Of a DNA stretch of 64,000 nt, positions 48,144 through 57,177 are shown one piece after another. The position numbers and the translations under genes were made by a program. The DNA is taken from assembly GCF_009268075.1 (NCBI RefSeq), contig NZ_VWOH01000001.1:62001-126000 (forward strand), given 5' to 3'. The notes beneath the pieces were generated by a model. It was not told the DNA's origin and made no database searches. It saw only the letters and a list, made by a program, of their open reading frames with translations. Each line of letters opens with the position of its first letter. Position 1 is the first letter of the stretch. The DNA comes from 'Cynodon dactylon' phytoplasma (lineage in GTDB: Bacteria > Bacillota_I > Bacilli_A > Acholeplasmatales > Acholeplasmataceae).

Positions 48144-49526
48144 ATGGCTTTATCTGAATTATTCAAAATTATACCCAACAATTTTTTTCAATTACTTACA
48201 TCTACTAATAAAAATATTTATGTTGATTGTTTACTTATTTTAGAAAAATTACTGAATCAAACAGAATATTCTCATATTGATAAAAATGTAGCTATTAAAG
48301 CCTTAGAAAATTATTTTAATAATAAATCTGATCTTATATTAGAAGATGAAAATTATAATAAAGAAGTAATTATTAATAATAGACAAAAAGCGTTTAAAAT
48401 TATTTATATGTTAAAAAAAAATGGTTGGCTAGGAGAAGAACGAATTAACCATAGTACTATAAACTTAAATTTTTTCGATTATAGTTTAGAAATGATAAAC
48501 TTTTTTAAAAAAACACTAAATGATATAAAAAAAGAATCTATAGGAGATATTTATAGTATTTATTCTTTATTAAAATTTTTTTTAATCGAAAAAAATTATG
48601 CAACATTTCATGAAGTTATTTTAAAAACACAAAATTTAATTATTAAATTACAAATTTTAAAAGCAAATATTTATCGTTTTTATCATCAATTGTTAAATAT
48701 TAGTTTTAAAAACAATATTAAAGAAATATTAGAACAATTATTATTAGATTATAAAAAAAATTTTTTTGATTATTCATATTATTCGTTAAAAACAAATGAT
48801 AATTTTTTCAAATATAAAAGAAAAATAAATTTTTTTTTAGAAAAAATTCAAAAAAACAAAGAATATAATAATTTTCTATACACAGAATTATTAAAAATTA
48901 ATAATATTTCATTTTCAAAAGCTTCAGAAACAATAAATTTCGAAATAGAAAATATAAAACAAAATTTTATGAAAATTGATAAATTAATAGAAATTATAGA
49001 TAAAAAAAACGAACAATATTTACAAAAAGCTTGTGAAAAAATATTATTTTTCAATAATCTTAGAGATAATTCTAAAAATATTTTAAATTTTATTATTAAA
49101 ATTATTTTTGAAAACAAAATAGAATATCAAAAATTTTTTCATTTTCAATATATTAGAAATTTAGATAAAATGTCTCTATACAAACCTAGATTTTGTAAAA
49201 GAGAAATAAATATAAGTCCTTTAATACAAATAAATTCAAAAATAGAAAAAAATATAAAAAAAAAGAAAGATATTTTTTTAAATAAAGATTATTTCTATAA
49301 CAAACAAAATATTAATATCTTCGTAGAAAAAATATTAAAAACAAAAAATCCTTTAAAAGCATCAGATATAAATTTAGAAAATAACAAAAATATAACTAGA
49401 TTAATTTTAATTTATCTTTATTCCCATTCTACAAAAGAAAAAAATAATTATAAAATCAAACGTTTAAATAAAAAAGTATATTGTAAAAAAGTCAAATTTT
49501 ATGATTTTCTAATTTTTAAAAAATAA
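48144..49526 (+). CDS. jetA: orphan Wadjet JetA-like protein (DUF5716 type)
   Basis: 460 residues, close to the 470-490 of JetA. The N-terminus LFKIIPNNFFQLLTSTNKNIYVDCLLIL (about 6-33) matches the JetA pattern (LFxxIPxNFFxxLxSxNxxIYxDxLxxL). FKIIYMLKKNGWLGEE (about 84-99) and IYSIYSLLKF (about 136-145) match its next blocks; long helices and coiled coils follow, ending in a Lys-rich tail. JetA is the kleisin-like subunit (MukF relative) of Wadjet, an SMC complex with nuclease JetD that destroys plasmids. No jetB, jetC or jetD lies nearby, so it is orphan in this window. Its own role is unknown. Confidence 0.75.
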   Translation: MALSELFKIIPNNFFQLLTSTNKNIYVDCLLILEKLLNQTEYSHIDKNVAIKALENYFNNKSDLILEDENYNKEVIINNRQKAFKIIYMLKKNGWLGEERINHSTINLNFFDYSLEMINFFKKTLNDIKKESIGDIYSIYSLLKFFLIEKNYATFHEVILKTQNLIIKLQILKANIYRFYHQLLNISFKNNIKEILEQLLLDYKKNFFDYSYYSLKTNDNFFKYKRKINFFLEKIQKNKEYNNFLYTELLKINNISFSKASETINFEIENIKQNFMKIDKLIEIIDKKNEQYLQKACEKILFFNNLRDNSKNILNFIIKIIFENKIEYQKFFHFQYIRNLDKMSLYKPRFCKREINISPLIQINSKIEKNIKKKKDIFLNKDYFYNKQNINIFVEKILKTKNPLKASDINLENNKNITRLILIYLYSHSTKEKNNYKIKRLNKKVYCKKVKFYDFLIFKK

Positions 49527-49811
49527 AATAGTTTTTTTTTAAAAAAAAATAATAAATGATAAAATTACTAATGTAAGATTTTTTTTATGAATATTTTTTT
49601 ATAAGTATTTCAAAAATAAATCTATTATAAAAATATATTTGAAAATATTTTTAATGTAATAATAAAATTAAACTTAATTTAATTTGAAATAAGAAAGGAT
49701 TATATAAAATAAATTTTTGATAAATTATGATAAATTTTAATTTAAATATATTTGATTTTACCAATTAAATTAATTTATCAAAAATTAAATTAATATAAAA
49801 AAATATTTATT
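49527..49811. other. intergenic region upstream of the DJ-1 and citrate genes
   Basis: 285 bases, AT-rich. It holds the 16-base inverted repeat listed separately at 49712-49786 and the sequence AAGAAAGGA at about 49692, which resembles a ribosome-binding site with no gene after it. No gene or RNA recognised. Confidence 0.4.
49712..49786. promoter_or_regulatory. 16-base inverted repeat, possible operator
   Basis: The arms AATTTTTGATAAATTA (49712-49727) and its exact complement TAATTTATCAAAAATT (49771-49786) are separated by 43 bases. They end 25 bases before the start of the DJ-1 gene that precedes the citrate cluster. It could be an operator or an RNA hairpin. AT composition raises the chance level, but 16 of 16 is notable. 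Confidence 0.45.
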
Positions 49812-50336
49812 ATGAAAGGATTAATGGTTTTACATAACAACTTCGAAGATTGCGAAGCGATAGTAACAAGAGCAGTTTTAATCAAATCAAATATAAAAGT
49901 TAAAACTGCAACACCCAATCCAAATTTAAATGTAACATCTTCAACAAAACTAAAAATCAAAACAGATATTTTAACAACAGAATTAAATCTCAATAATGAT
50001 AAATATGATTTTTTAATTTTACCTGGAGGACCTTACGTTCAAGAATTGTTTTTAGAAGAAAATAAATCATATCTAAAAAACTTATTCAACATAATAAAAT
50101 ATTTTTCTCAAAATAAAAAAGTTATAGGAGCTATATGTGCTGCACCTTCTTTTTTAGGAAAAATAGGTTTATTAAAAAACAAAAAATTTACTTGTTATCC
50201 AGGATATGAAAAATATATTGATGGAATATATTGTCCTTTATCTAAAGCTATCACTAGTGATAATTTAATCACTTCTCGTTCTCCAGATACAGTTTTTCAA
50301 TTTGCTGAACATTTAATAAAAAAACTAATTATATAA
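49812..50336 (+). CDS. DJ-1/PfpI-family protein
   Basis: 174 residues. The nucleophile elbow is GAICAAPS with Cys109, and an early Glu (FEDCEAIVTR, Glu15) fits the partner acid. PGGPYVQELF is the family glycine motif. Relatives act as glyoxalase or chaperone/deglycase (YajL, DJ-1). ThiJ-type activity is inferred from the family. It is co-oriented with and 112 bases upstream of the citrate transporter; a weak hairpin (CAACTTGTTG then T-run) may separate them. Confidence 0.87.
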   Translation: MKGLMVLHNNFEDCEAIVTRAVLIKSNIKVKTATPNPNLNVTSSTKLKIKTDILTTELNLNNDKYDFLILPGGPYVQELFLEENKSYLKNLFNIIKYFSQNKKVIGAICAAPSFLGKIGLLKNKKFTCYPGYEKYIDGIYCPLSKAITSDNLITSRSPDTVFQFAEHLIKKLII

Positions 50337-50448
50337 ATACAACTTGTTGGGTTTTTATTTTATTTTTTTTTAATTTTAAAAAACTATTTTTTTTAAAAAA
50401 AAATTTTTTGAAAATAAAAATAGAAAAGGACAAATTCAAAAAATACTT

Positions 50449-51921
50449 ATGAAAAAAAATCAAAAAAAAGAAATTTTGGGGTTACCAATAGTAACTGTTA
50501 TTATTATTTTATTGATAAGTATTATCAATATAGCGATTTCTTACAATTATAAAAATTCATCTTTTGACAAATCATTTCATAACATTATATCTACAATAGT
50601 TTTTGCTATGTCTATTGGAGCCGTATTCAAAATAGTAGGAGAAAAAGTTCCTATTTTAAAAGATATAGGCGGAGGAGCTACATTATGTCTATTAGTTCCA
50701 GCTTTTATTTTTAATTATCAATTTACAAATTTTGGAAATGAGTTTATAAAATTTCAAAACGCATTCAAAGAAAAAGCGAAATTCCTAAATTCTAACTATA
50801 TAAATAATGGTAATGGTATAGGTTTTTCAGATTTTTTTGTTGCTGGTTTAGTCGCAGGAAGTCTTTTAAGTATTCCTAAATGTTTAATTAAGAAAACTTT
50901 AAAAAAATTTCTACCACTTGTTTTAATTTCATTAACTATTTCAGCTACAATAGTAGCAATATTAGGTTTTTTATTTCAACCAATAAAAGGAATTGACGCT
51001 ATTCCTGGATGTAATGCCGGAGGATGGGCAAATGCTATATTCTTTATTTTTGTACCAATTTCTTCAGGAGGAATAACATGCGGAATAGTCCCTTTAACAC
51101 AAGTTTTTTCTCAAGGAAACTCAAATTACGTTGACTTATACAGATCTCATATTATATCTTCTTTATTAATTGGAGGTATTGCAAGTATTATGTTCAGCGG
51201 ACTGATAAAAAAATTTTTTGGTAATTCAAAATACAATAGCAAAGAAGGTACTTTAGAAAAATATACAGAAAAAGAAAATCAAAAACAAACAACAATACTA
51301 AAAGAAAATAAAACAAAAATAATAAGTGATGAAAACAATATTTCTAATATAACAACAGGTTTATTTTTAACATTTGGATTATATACTTTAAGTAATATAT
51401 TTAAAAATTTGTTATCTTTAATAAGTCCTTCTATTAAAAATTATATACCTCCTACAATTGTGTTCTTAGTAATGTTAATTATGTTCCTAAAAATATTTGA
51501 TTTAATATCTAATTACTATACAAATTGTATACAAAAATCTTCTGAATTAATAACAAAAACTTTTTCTTCAGCAATACTTGTTATAGTCGGTATTGGTACA
51601 GATATTAACAAAATAATTTCAAGTCTAAGCAATATTTCTTTTTTATTAACTTGTTTAACTTGTGTCTTAACTACAGCTTTGGCAGCAGCTATAATCGGAA
51701 ATAAAATAGGTTATTATCCAGTTCAATCTTCTATAGCGGCTGGTTTATGTGCTAATAGTATAGGAGGGGCTGGTAATTTAGCTATTTTAGAAGCATCATC
51801 AGAACCAAAATTATTACCTTATGCTCAAATATCTACAAGATTAGGCGGAGATATTATAGTTATCATAGCAAGCATTTTATTTCCTATTATTTTTAATCAA
51901 CTACCATTAACAATAAAATAA
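50449..51921 (+). CDS. citS: 2-hydroxycarboxylate transporter, probably citrate
   Basis: 490 residues with about 11-12 membrane helices, the 2HCT family size (CitS, MaeN, CitP). The two re-entrant-loop regions show as PGCNAGGWANAIFFIF...SSGGITCGIVPL (about 186-222) and GLCANSIGGAGNLAI (about 431-445). STRLGGD near 463 holds the Arg that binds substrate carboxylate in CitS. A hydrophilic Lys/Glu loop (about 262-300) separates the halves. Substrate (citrate or malate; Na+ or H+) cannot be read directly. Citrate is inferred from the citrate lyase genes that follow; related carriers in phytoplasmas are annotated for malate. Confidence 0.83.
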   Translation: MKKNQKKEILGLPIVTVIIILLISIINIAISYNYKNSSFDKSFHNIISTIVFAMSIGAVFKIVGEKVPILKDIGGGATLCLLVPAFIFNYQFTNFGNEFIKFQNAFKEKAKFLNSNYINNGNGIGFSDFFVAGLVAGSLLSIPKCLIKKTLKKFLPLVLISLTISATIVAILGFLFQPIKGIDAIPGCNAGGWANAIFFIFVPISSGGITCGIVPLTQVFSQGNSNYVDLYRSHIISSLLIGGIASIMFSGLIKKFFGNSKYNSKEGTLEKYTEKENQKQTTILKENKTKIISDENNISNITTGLFLTFGLYTLSNIFKNLLSLISPSIKNYIPPTIVFLVMLIMFLKIFDLISNYYTNCIQKSSELITKTFSSAILVIVGIGTDINKIISSLSNISFLLTCLTCVLTTALAAAIIGNKIGYYPVQSSIAAGLCANSIGGAGNLAILEASSEPKLLPYAQISTRLGGDIIVIIASILFPIIFNQLPLTIK

Positions 51922-51949
51922 TTAATAAAAAGTATATATTAAGATATTA

Positions 51950-52849
51950 ATGAAAACACAATTATCCCTATTTAAAATAAAAAAAAAATATTTATTTAAC
52001 TTTTTTGAAAATTATACAAAAAAAGAATTAATAGAATTCGCTATTAAAATGATAGAAACAGAATTATATTGTTATCCTTCTTTAGGTTTAGTATCTTTTA
52101 AAGATTCTGGATGTCATTTAGATATGAATTTTAAAACTTTCTTAAAATCTAAAAATACTTTTTACCTTTTTTTTTACAAAATTTTTGATTTAGCCAAAAA
52201 TAAAAAAAATCTTAATTTTGAAAAATTAAGAAATATCAGTATTAATCAAGAAAAAAGAATGTTCAAAATAACTAAAAATATTAATACACACAAAGGATTA
52301 ATTTTTTCTTTTGGAATAATATTTTATATAGCTTCATATAGTTTAATTAATAAAATTTCTTTTTATTCATGGTCTGAATTAATTAAGAATTTTGTAAAAC
52401 CTTTAGAAAAAGACTTTTTATTATTTAATAATAAAACTAAAGGAGAACAAATATTTAACAAATATAATATAAAAGGCGCCAGAGGTGAAGCTCTAAACGG
52501 ATATAAAAACGTTTTTAATAAAGGAATCCCTTTTATCAAAAAATGCTTAAAAAAGTATCCAAATTTAAAAAAAAAAGACATATACTTATGTTTATTAATA
52601 TTTTATTTAAAAAAAATAGATGATACTACTTTAATTTCTAAAATAGGATATACAAAAACAAAAAAAATAAAAAAAAAAGCAAAAATTTTAATTAATAATT
52701 TGATAACAAAAAATTTTTATTTTTTTAAAAAAAAAATTATGATAAAAAATGAATATTTTAAAAAAGAAAAAATATCTCCTGGAGGATGCGCTGATCTTTG
52801 TGTTATTACTTTATTTTTATTTTTTCTTTATTCTTTTGATCATAATTGA
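51950..52849 (+). CDS. citG: triphosphoribosyl-dephospho-CoA synthase
   Basis: 299 residues, family size. CitG makes 2'-(5-triphosphoribosyl)-3'-dephospho-CoA from ATP and dephospho-CoA, the precursor of the citrate lyase prosthetic group. Family blocks: ETELYCYPSLGLVSFKDSGCHLDMNF (about 39-64), NTHKGLIFSFGIIFY (about 111-125), GARGEALNGYKNV (about 176-188) and SPGGCADLCVITLFL (about 275-289). It is 28 bases after the transporter and ends in TGA. Lys-rich with a run of Lys/Ile near 235-265. Confidence 0.92.
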   Translation: MKTQLSLFKIKKKYLFNFFENYTKKELIEFAIKMIETELYCYPSLGLVSFKDSGCHLDMNFKTFLKSKNTFYLFFYKIFDLAKNKKNLNFEKLRNISINQEKRMFKITKNINTHKGLIFSFGIIFYIASYSLINKISFYSWSELIKNFVKPLEKDFLLFNNKTKGEQIFNKYNIKGARGEALNGYKNVFNKGIPFIKKCLKKYPNLKKKDIYLCLLIFYLKKIDDTTLISKIGYTKTKKIKKKAKILINNLITKNFYFFKKKIMIKNEYFKKEKISPGGCADLCVITLFLFFLYSFDHN

Positions 52850-52924
52850 AAATAATTTTACATTTATTTTAAAATTTAAAAAAATTTAAAAAAATATATT
52901 AATTTTTAGATTAGATTAAAGATT

Positions 52925-53611
52925 ATGACAAAAATAATAAAAGGAATAAATAAATTAAAAATGAACAAGATTAATAATCATATAGCAAAATTAAAAAAAA
53001 TGCCTATAAGTGTAATAGTAAGAACTAAAACATTTGAAGATGCACAAAAAGTTTTAAAAAATACAATTGAAAACGGATTTTTTTTTGCAGAAATAACATT
53101 AACTATTCCTAATGCATTTCAATTAATTTATGAAACAAAAAAAAAATACAATAAAATTATGATAGGAGCTGGAACAGTTCTTACTTTAAAAGAAGCTGAA
53201 AAATCAATAAAATTAGGAGCCGATTATCTAGTTTCTCCTGTTTATAATGAAGAAATTTTAGAATGGTCATTAAAAAAAGACATTTTATATATTCCTGGAG
53301 TGATGACTGTAAATGAAATGTATAATGTTACTAAAAAAGGCGCTCAAATCTTTAAACTTTACCCTTCGACTTTTTTGCATCACGAAACATTAAAACTTAT
53401 AAAACAACCATTCCCAAATTTTAATATACTTGCTACTGGAGGAATCGATTTAAGCAATATGAAATATTATTTCGAAGCAGGAGTTTTAGCTGTTGGTATT
53501 ACAGGAATTTTAGGTGGTGCTAGTAAAATAGTAAAAGAAAAAGAAATAGCCAATCTATCTAAACAATATATATTGGCTATCCAAAAAATTTTGAAAGAAA
53601 AGAGTTATTAA
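52925..53611 (+). CDS. KDPG aldolase-like protein, proposed oxaloacetate decarboxylase
   Basis: 228 residues, class I aldolase (Eda/KdgA) fold. Glu56 (AEITLT), GAGTVL (81-86), SPVYNEEIL, IPGVMT (123-128), the Schiff-base Lys144 (IFKLYPS) and TGGID (171-175) are in family order, so it should be active. Eda of Escherichia coli cleaves 2-keto-3-deoxy-6-phosphogluconate and also decarboxylates oxaloacetate. No Entner-Doudoroff or sugar-acid genes are near; the gene sits between citG and citD, where the product oxaloacetate must be handled. The decarboxylase role is therefore an inference from context and known side activity. The start could also be Met13. Confidence 0.8.
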   Translation: MTKIIKGINKLKMNKINNHIAKLKKMPISVIVRTKTFEDAQKVLKNTIENGFFFAEITLTIPNAFQLIYETKKKYNKIMIGAGTVLTLKEAEKSIKLGADYLVSPVYNEEILEWSLKKDILYIPGVMTVNEMYNVTKKGAQIFKLYPSTFLHHETLKLIKQPFPNFNILATGGIDLSNMKYYFEAGVLAVGITGILGGASKIVKEKEIANLSKQYILAIQKILKEKSY

Positions 53612-53613
53612 TT

Positions 53614-53922
53614 TTGACACATTATAATAATAAAAAAAAAGAAAATTCTCAAAATAAGATTAATTTTTGTGGTTCTCTAGAATCAGGTGATTGTTTAGTA
53701 ACTATTGAAGAAAATAAAGAAGATAAAATTAATATACATATTAGTTCACCTTTTATTAGGCAATTTGGAAAAAAAATTAAAAAAATTTCTTTAGACATTT
53801 TGGTAAAAAATAACATAAATTCTTGTAATTTAATTATTCAAGATCAAGGAGCTATTGATGAAGTTATAAAATCTCGTATTATAACAGTTTTAAACAAAAT
53901 GGAAAAAATACATAAAAAATAA
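53614..53922 (+). CDS. citD: citrate lyase acyl carrier protein (gamma)
   Basis: 102 residues, usual size. It carries the CoA-like prosthetic group. SLESGDCLVTIEE (about 21-33) matches the attachment site, with Ser24 as the likely modified residue. DQGAIDEVIKSRIITVL near the end matches the DKGALDCVIRARV pattern. The start is TTG at 53614, two bases after the preceding stop, with AAGAG upstream; a non-ATG start suggests translational coupling. Confidence 0.9.
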   Translation: MTHYNNKKKENSQNKINFCGSLESGDCLVTIEENKEDKINIHISSPFIRQFGKKIKKISLDILVKNNINSCNLIIQDQGAIDEVIKSRIITVLNKMEKIHKK

Positions 53923-54016
53923 ATAATTCATAATAAATATTTTCTAAATTTTAAATTATTAAATTTAAGTTTGTTTTTTTTAAATTATTTTCCAAAATTA
54001 AAAGAAAAGAGAAAAA

Positions 54017-54901
54017 ATGAAAAAAAATAGAAAAACAATGTTATTTGTCCCTGGGAATAAACCTTCTTTATTTAAAGATGTAATTTCTTACGAAATGGAT
54101 ACTGTAATGTTTGATTTAGAGGATTCTATTAGCATAGAAGAAAAAGATGCAGCTAGAGAATTAACAAAAAATATGATTAATTTTTTTAATTATAACAAAT
54201 ATAATATAGAAGTTTGTGTAAGAATAAATCATTTTGATACTCCTTTTTATCAAAACGATTTAAAAGAAATAGTAGGTTTATCTAAAACTAATTTAATACG
54301 TTTGCCTAAAATAGAAACAAAAGAAGAAATTCAAAAAGTAATTGAAGACATTGAAAAAATAGAAAAAAAAACAAACAAAAAAGATCAAATTAAAATATTT
54401 TGTGCTTTAGAAAGCGCCAAAGGTATTTTAAATGCTTTTCAAATAGCTAATTCATCTCCCAGAATAACAGGAATTGCTTTGGGAGGAATAGATTATTTAC
54501 TAGATCTAAATGCTTCTAAAACAAATGAAGGAAATGAATTGCTTTTTGCTAGACATATGATTGTTCACGCTGCCAGATCAGCTAAAATAGATGCTTTTGA
54601 TTGTATTTATAACAATATTAACGATAATGAAGGTTTAAGAAAAGAAGCTGAATTTGTAAAAAAACTAGGATTTTCAGGAAAATCAGCTATTCATCCTAAT
54701 CAGTTAGAAATAATTAATGAAATATTCAAACCTAGTCAAGAAGAAATAGAAGAATCTTTAAAAATTTTAACAATATATTCTGAACATATAAAAAATAATA
54801 AAAATGGTGTATTTTCTATAAATGGTAAAATGATAGATAAACCTGTTTTACAAAATGCAGAAAATATTTTATCCAAAGCTAATATAAAAAAACCTTTTTA
54901 A
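54017..54901 (+). CDS. citE: citrate lyase beta subunit
   Basis: 294 residues. CitE cleaves the citryl thioester into oxaloacetate and the acetyl thioester. RKTMLFVPGNKPSLFKD (about 5-21), MFDLEDSIS (about 34-42), VRINHFDTPF, LIRLPKIETKEEI, FCALESAKGILNAFQIA (about 134-150, catalytic Glu) and GFSGKSAIHPNQL (about 217-229) are family blocks. Spacing of 94 bases after citD; a GAAAAGAGAAAAATG start site. Confidence 0.95.
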   Translation: MKKNRKTMLFVPGNKPSLFKDVISYEMDTVMFDLEDSISIEEKDAARELTKNMINFFNYNKYNIEVCVRINHFDTPFYQNDLKEIVGLSKTNLIRLPKIETKEEIQKVIEDIEKIEKKTNKKDQIKIFCALESAKGILNAFQIANSSPRITGIALGGIDYLLDLNASKTNEGNELLFARHMIVHAARSAKIDAFDCIYNNINDNEGLRKEAEFVKKLGFSGKSAIHPNQLEIINEIFKPSQEEIEESLKILTIYSEHIKNNKNGVFSINGKMIDKPVLQNAENILSKANIKKPF

Positions 54902-54995
54902 AATTTAAAATATAAAAAATTATTTAAATTAATATAATAATTTAGTACATATAATATATATAAAATATAGATAAATAATAGAGATAAACAATATA

Positions 54996-56516
54996 ATGAA
55001 AGATATAAACATAAAAATTTTAGATAATATAAAAAAAAAATATAATTGCAATTACGAATTTTATAATAAAGATAAAAAAAACAAATTGAATAAAAATAAA
55101 AGTAAAATAGTATCTTCAATAAAAGAAGCCATTATTAAAAGTGGTTTAAAAGATAATATGACCATTTCTTTTCATCATCATTTTAGACACGGTGATTATA
55201 CTGCAGAACAAGTAATGGAAGTTATTGATCAACTAAATATTAAAAATTTAACAATAACAGCTTCTTCTTTTACAAAATCACATGATTGTTTTGTTAAATA
55301 TATTAAAAAAGGTATTATTATAGGATTAGAAGGTTCAGCATTAAGAGGAAAATTAGGAGATGCTATTTCTGAAGGAATTTTAAACAAACCTACTATTATT
55401 CGTTCTCACGGAGGAAGAGCAAGAGCAATTAAAAATGGAGAATGTCAAATAGATGTAGCATTTTTGTCAGCATCTAGTAGTGATGAAATGGGTAATGCAA
55501 ATGGAGTTATTGGACAATCTTGTGTAGGTTCTTTAGGATACCCAATAGTTGATGCACAGTATGCAAAAAAAGTAATTATTTTAACAGATACTTTAGTAAC
55601 ATTCCCTAATAACCCTATTTCGATTTCACAAATTTATGTAGATTACGTTGTAATAGTAGATAAAATAGGTGATAATTCAAAAATTTCTTCAAACGAAATA
55701 CATAGCACTTTTAACCCTAAAGAAATACAAATTGCCAAAAACATAGTTAAAGTAATAGAAAATACTTCTTATTTTAAAAATGGATTTTCTTTTCAAACAG
55801 GAACAGGAGGAGCTTCTCAAGCATCTTTAATGATATTGAAAGATATAATGATTAAAAAAAATATAAAAGCTTCTTTTTTTTTAGGAGGAATTATAAAACC
55901 CCAAGTAGATTTATTAAAAATGGGGTTAGTAGAAAAATTATTAGATGTTCAATCTTTTGATTTAGAAGCTATACAATCTATAAAAGATAACAAAAATCAT
56001 ATTGAAATTTCCGCTTCTTTTTATGCTGATGGTTTATGTAAAAGTTGTGCAGTAAACAAATTAAATTTCGGTATTTTAAGTGCTTTAGAAATAGATATTA
56101 ATTTTAATTGTAATGTATTAACAGGAGCTAATGGTTATATCCGAGGAGCCTCAGGAGGTCATTCAGATGTAGCTTTCGGAAGCGACATTTCTATAGTAGC
56201 ACTTCCACTTATAAGAGGAAGAATACCTACTATAACTAAAAAAGTTCAAACTATAGTAACACCAGGATATGATATAGATATAGTTGTGACAGATATCGGG
56301 ATTGCTGTAAATCCTATAAGAAAAGATTTGATTCAAAATTTTAAAGAAAAAAATATAAATTTAATTAGTATTGAAAATATGCAAAAAATAGCATATAGCA
56401 TAACCAGTGAACCAGACGAAATAGAATATGACAAAAATAAGATTGTATCTTTAGTAGAATATAGAGATGGAACATTAATTGACGTTATATACAAAATTAA
56501 ACCATTTGTTTTATAA
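54996..56516 (+). CDS. citF: citrate lyase alpha subunit
   Basis: 506 residues, full length. CitF is the CoA-transferase-like subunit that swaps acetyl for citryl on the carrier. MTISFHHHFRHGDYTAEQVM (about 56-75), GLEGSALRGKLGDAI (about 108-122), HGGRARAIKNGE, SCVGSLGYPIVDAQYAKKVI and TGANGYIRGASGGHSDVAFGSD (about 380-401) are conserved. It follows citE with 94 bases and precedes citX by two. Confidence 0.96.
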   Translation: MKDINIKILDNIKKKYNCNYEFYNKDKKNKLNKNKSKIVSSIKEAIIKSGLKDNMTISFHHHFRHGDYTAEQVMEVIDQLNIKNLTITASSFTKSHDCFVKYIKKGIIIGLEGSALRGKLGDAISEGILNKPTIIRSHGGRARAIKNGECQIDVAFLSASSSDEMGNANGVIGQSCVGSLGYPIVDAQYAKKVIILTDTLVTFPNNPISISQIYVDYVVIVDKIGDNSKISSNEIHSTFNPKEIQIAKNIVKVIENTSYFKNGFSFQTGTGGASQASLMILKDIMIKKNIKASFFLGGIIKPQVDLLKMGLVEKLLDVQSFDLEAIQSIKDNKNHIEISASFYADGLCKSCAVNKLNFGILSALEIDINFNCNVLTGANGYIRGASGGHSDVAFGSDISIVALPLIRGRIPTITKKVQTIVTPGYDIDIVVTDIGIAVNPIRKDLIQNFKEKNINLISIENMQKIAYSITSEPDEIEYDKNKIVSLVEYRDGTLIDVIYKIKPFVL

Positions 56517-56518
56517 AA

Positions 56519-57106
56519 ATGATATTTTTATTAAAAAAATATATAAAAAAAAGAAACAAATATAACAAACATAAAGAACAAAATATTCTATATTCTAGAG
56601 AAAAAAGATATCTAAAGCAAAAACAAATTTTAAAAAAATACAAAAAAGGTTTATTAATAATATCATTAAATATTCCTGGTATTAATAAAACAAAAAAAAT
56701 ATATAAACTTTTTTTAAAAAAAATATTCTATGAAAAAATAATAGTTTTTTTGAAAAAAGAAAAAATATTTTTTTTTTATTATAAAAATGAAAAAATTATT
56801 AAAGATGATGCTGGTTTCTATTTAAATTTAATTTTAAACAAATACACACAAAGATCATTGAATAAAATTAAAAAAAAAATAATAAAATTAGAAAATAGTA
56901 ATGAAATTTTTAGTTTATTAGATATAGATATAATGAATATATTTCATACAAAGATAAAAAGAAGTGATTTAAAAATAAATCCTCGAAAATGTTTTTTATG
57001 TAACAAAAATGCCAAATTATGTTCTTTTAAAAAAAATCATAGTTTAAAAAAAATATTATCCTTTTTAAAAAAAAAAATAAAAAAATTTTTATTAAAATAT
57101 AAATAA
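56519..57106 (+). CDS. citX: apo-citrate lyase phosphoribosyl-dephospho-CoA transferase
   Basis: 195 residues. CitX attaches the prosthetic group made by CitG to CitD. The start region SREKRYLKQKQIL (about 26-38), LLIISLNIPGINK (about 45-57), LLDIDIMN (about 137-144) and PRKCFLCNKNAKLCSFKKNHSLKK (about 159-182, with the Cys pair) match CitX. The protein is extremely Lys/Ile-rich (long AAA runs), typical of low constraint in AT-rich genomes. It starts two bases after citF, a coupled arrangement. Confidence 0.88.
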   Translation: MIFLLKKYIKKRNKYNKHKEQNILYSREKRYLKQKQILKKYKKGLLIISLNIPGINKTKKIYKLFLKKIFYEKIIVFLKKEKIFFFYYKNEKIIKDDAGFYLNLILNKYTQRSLNKIKKKIIKLENSNEIFSLLDIDIMNIFHTKIKRSDLKINPRKCFLCNKNAKLCSFKKNHSLKKILSFLKKKIKKFLLKYK

Positions 57107-57177
57107 AATACTAAATAAAAACAAATATATCTTGATAAAAATTTATATTTTTATTTTTTTAATTCATAATAATTATA

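Noticed and set aside
49527-50448. Remnants of jetB, jetC or jetD near the JetA-like gene
   Set aside because: The gaps are AT-rich noncoding, and the next gene is a DJ-1 protein. No SMC ATPase or TOPRIM-like motifs were seen.
54898-55119. 73-codon frame on the minus strand, rich in Tyr/Phe
   Set aside because: It lies opposite the citE-citF gap and the citF start, and is a low-complexity complement of A/T-rich coding sequence.
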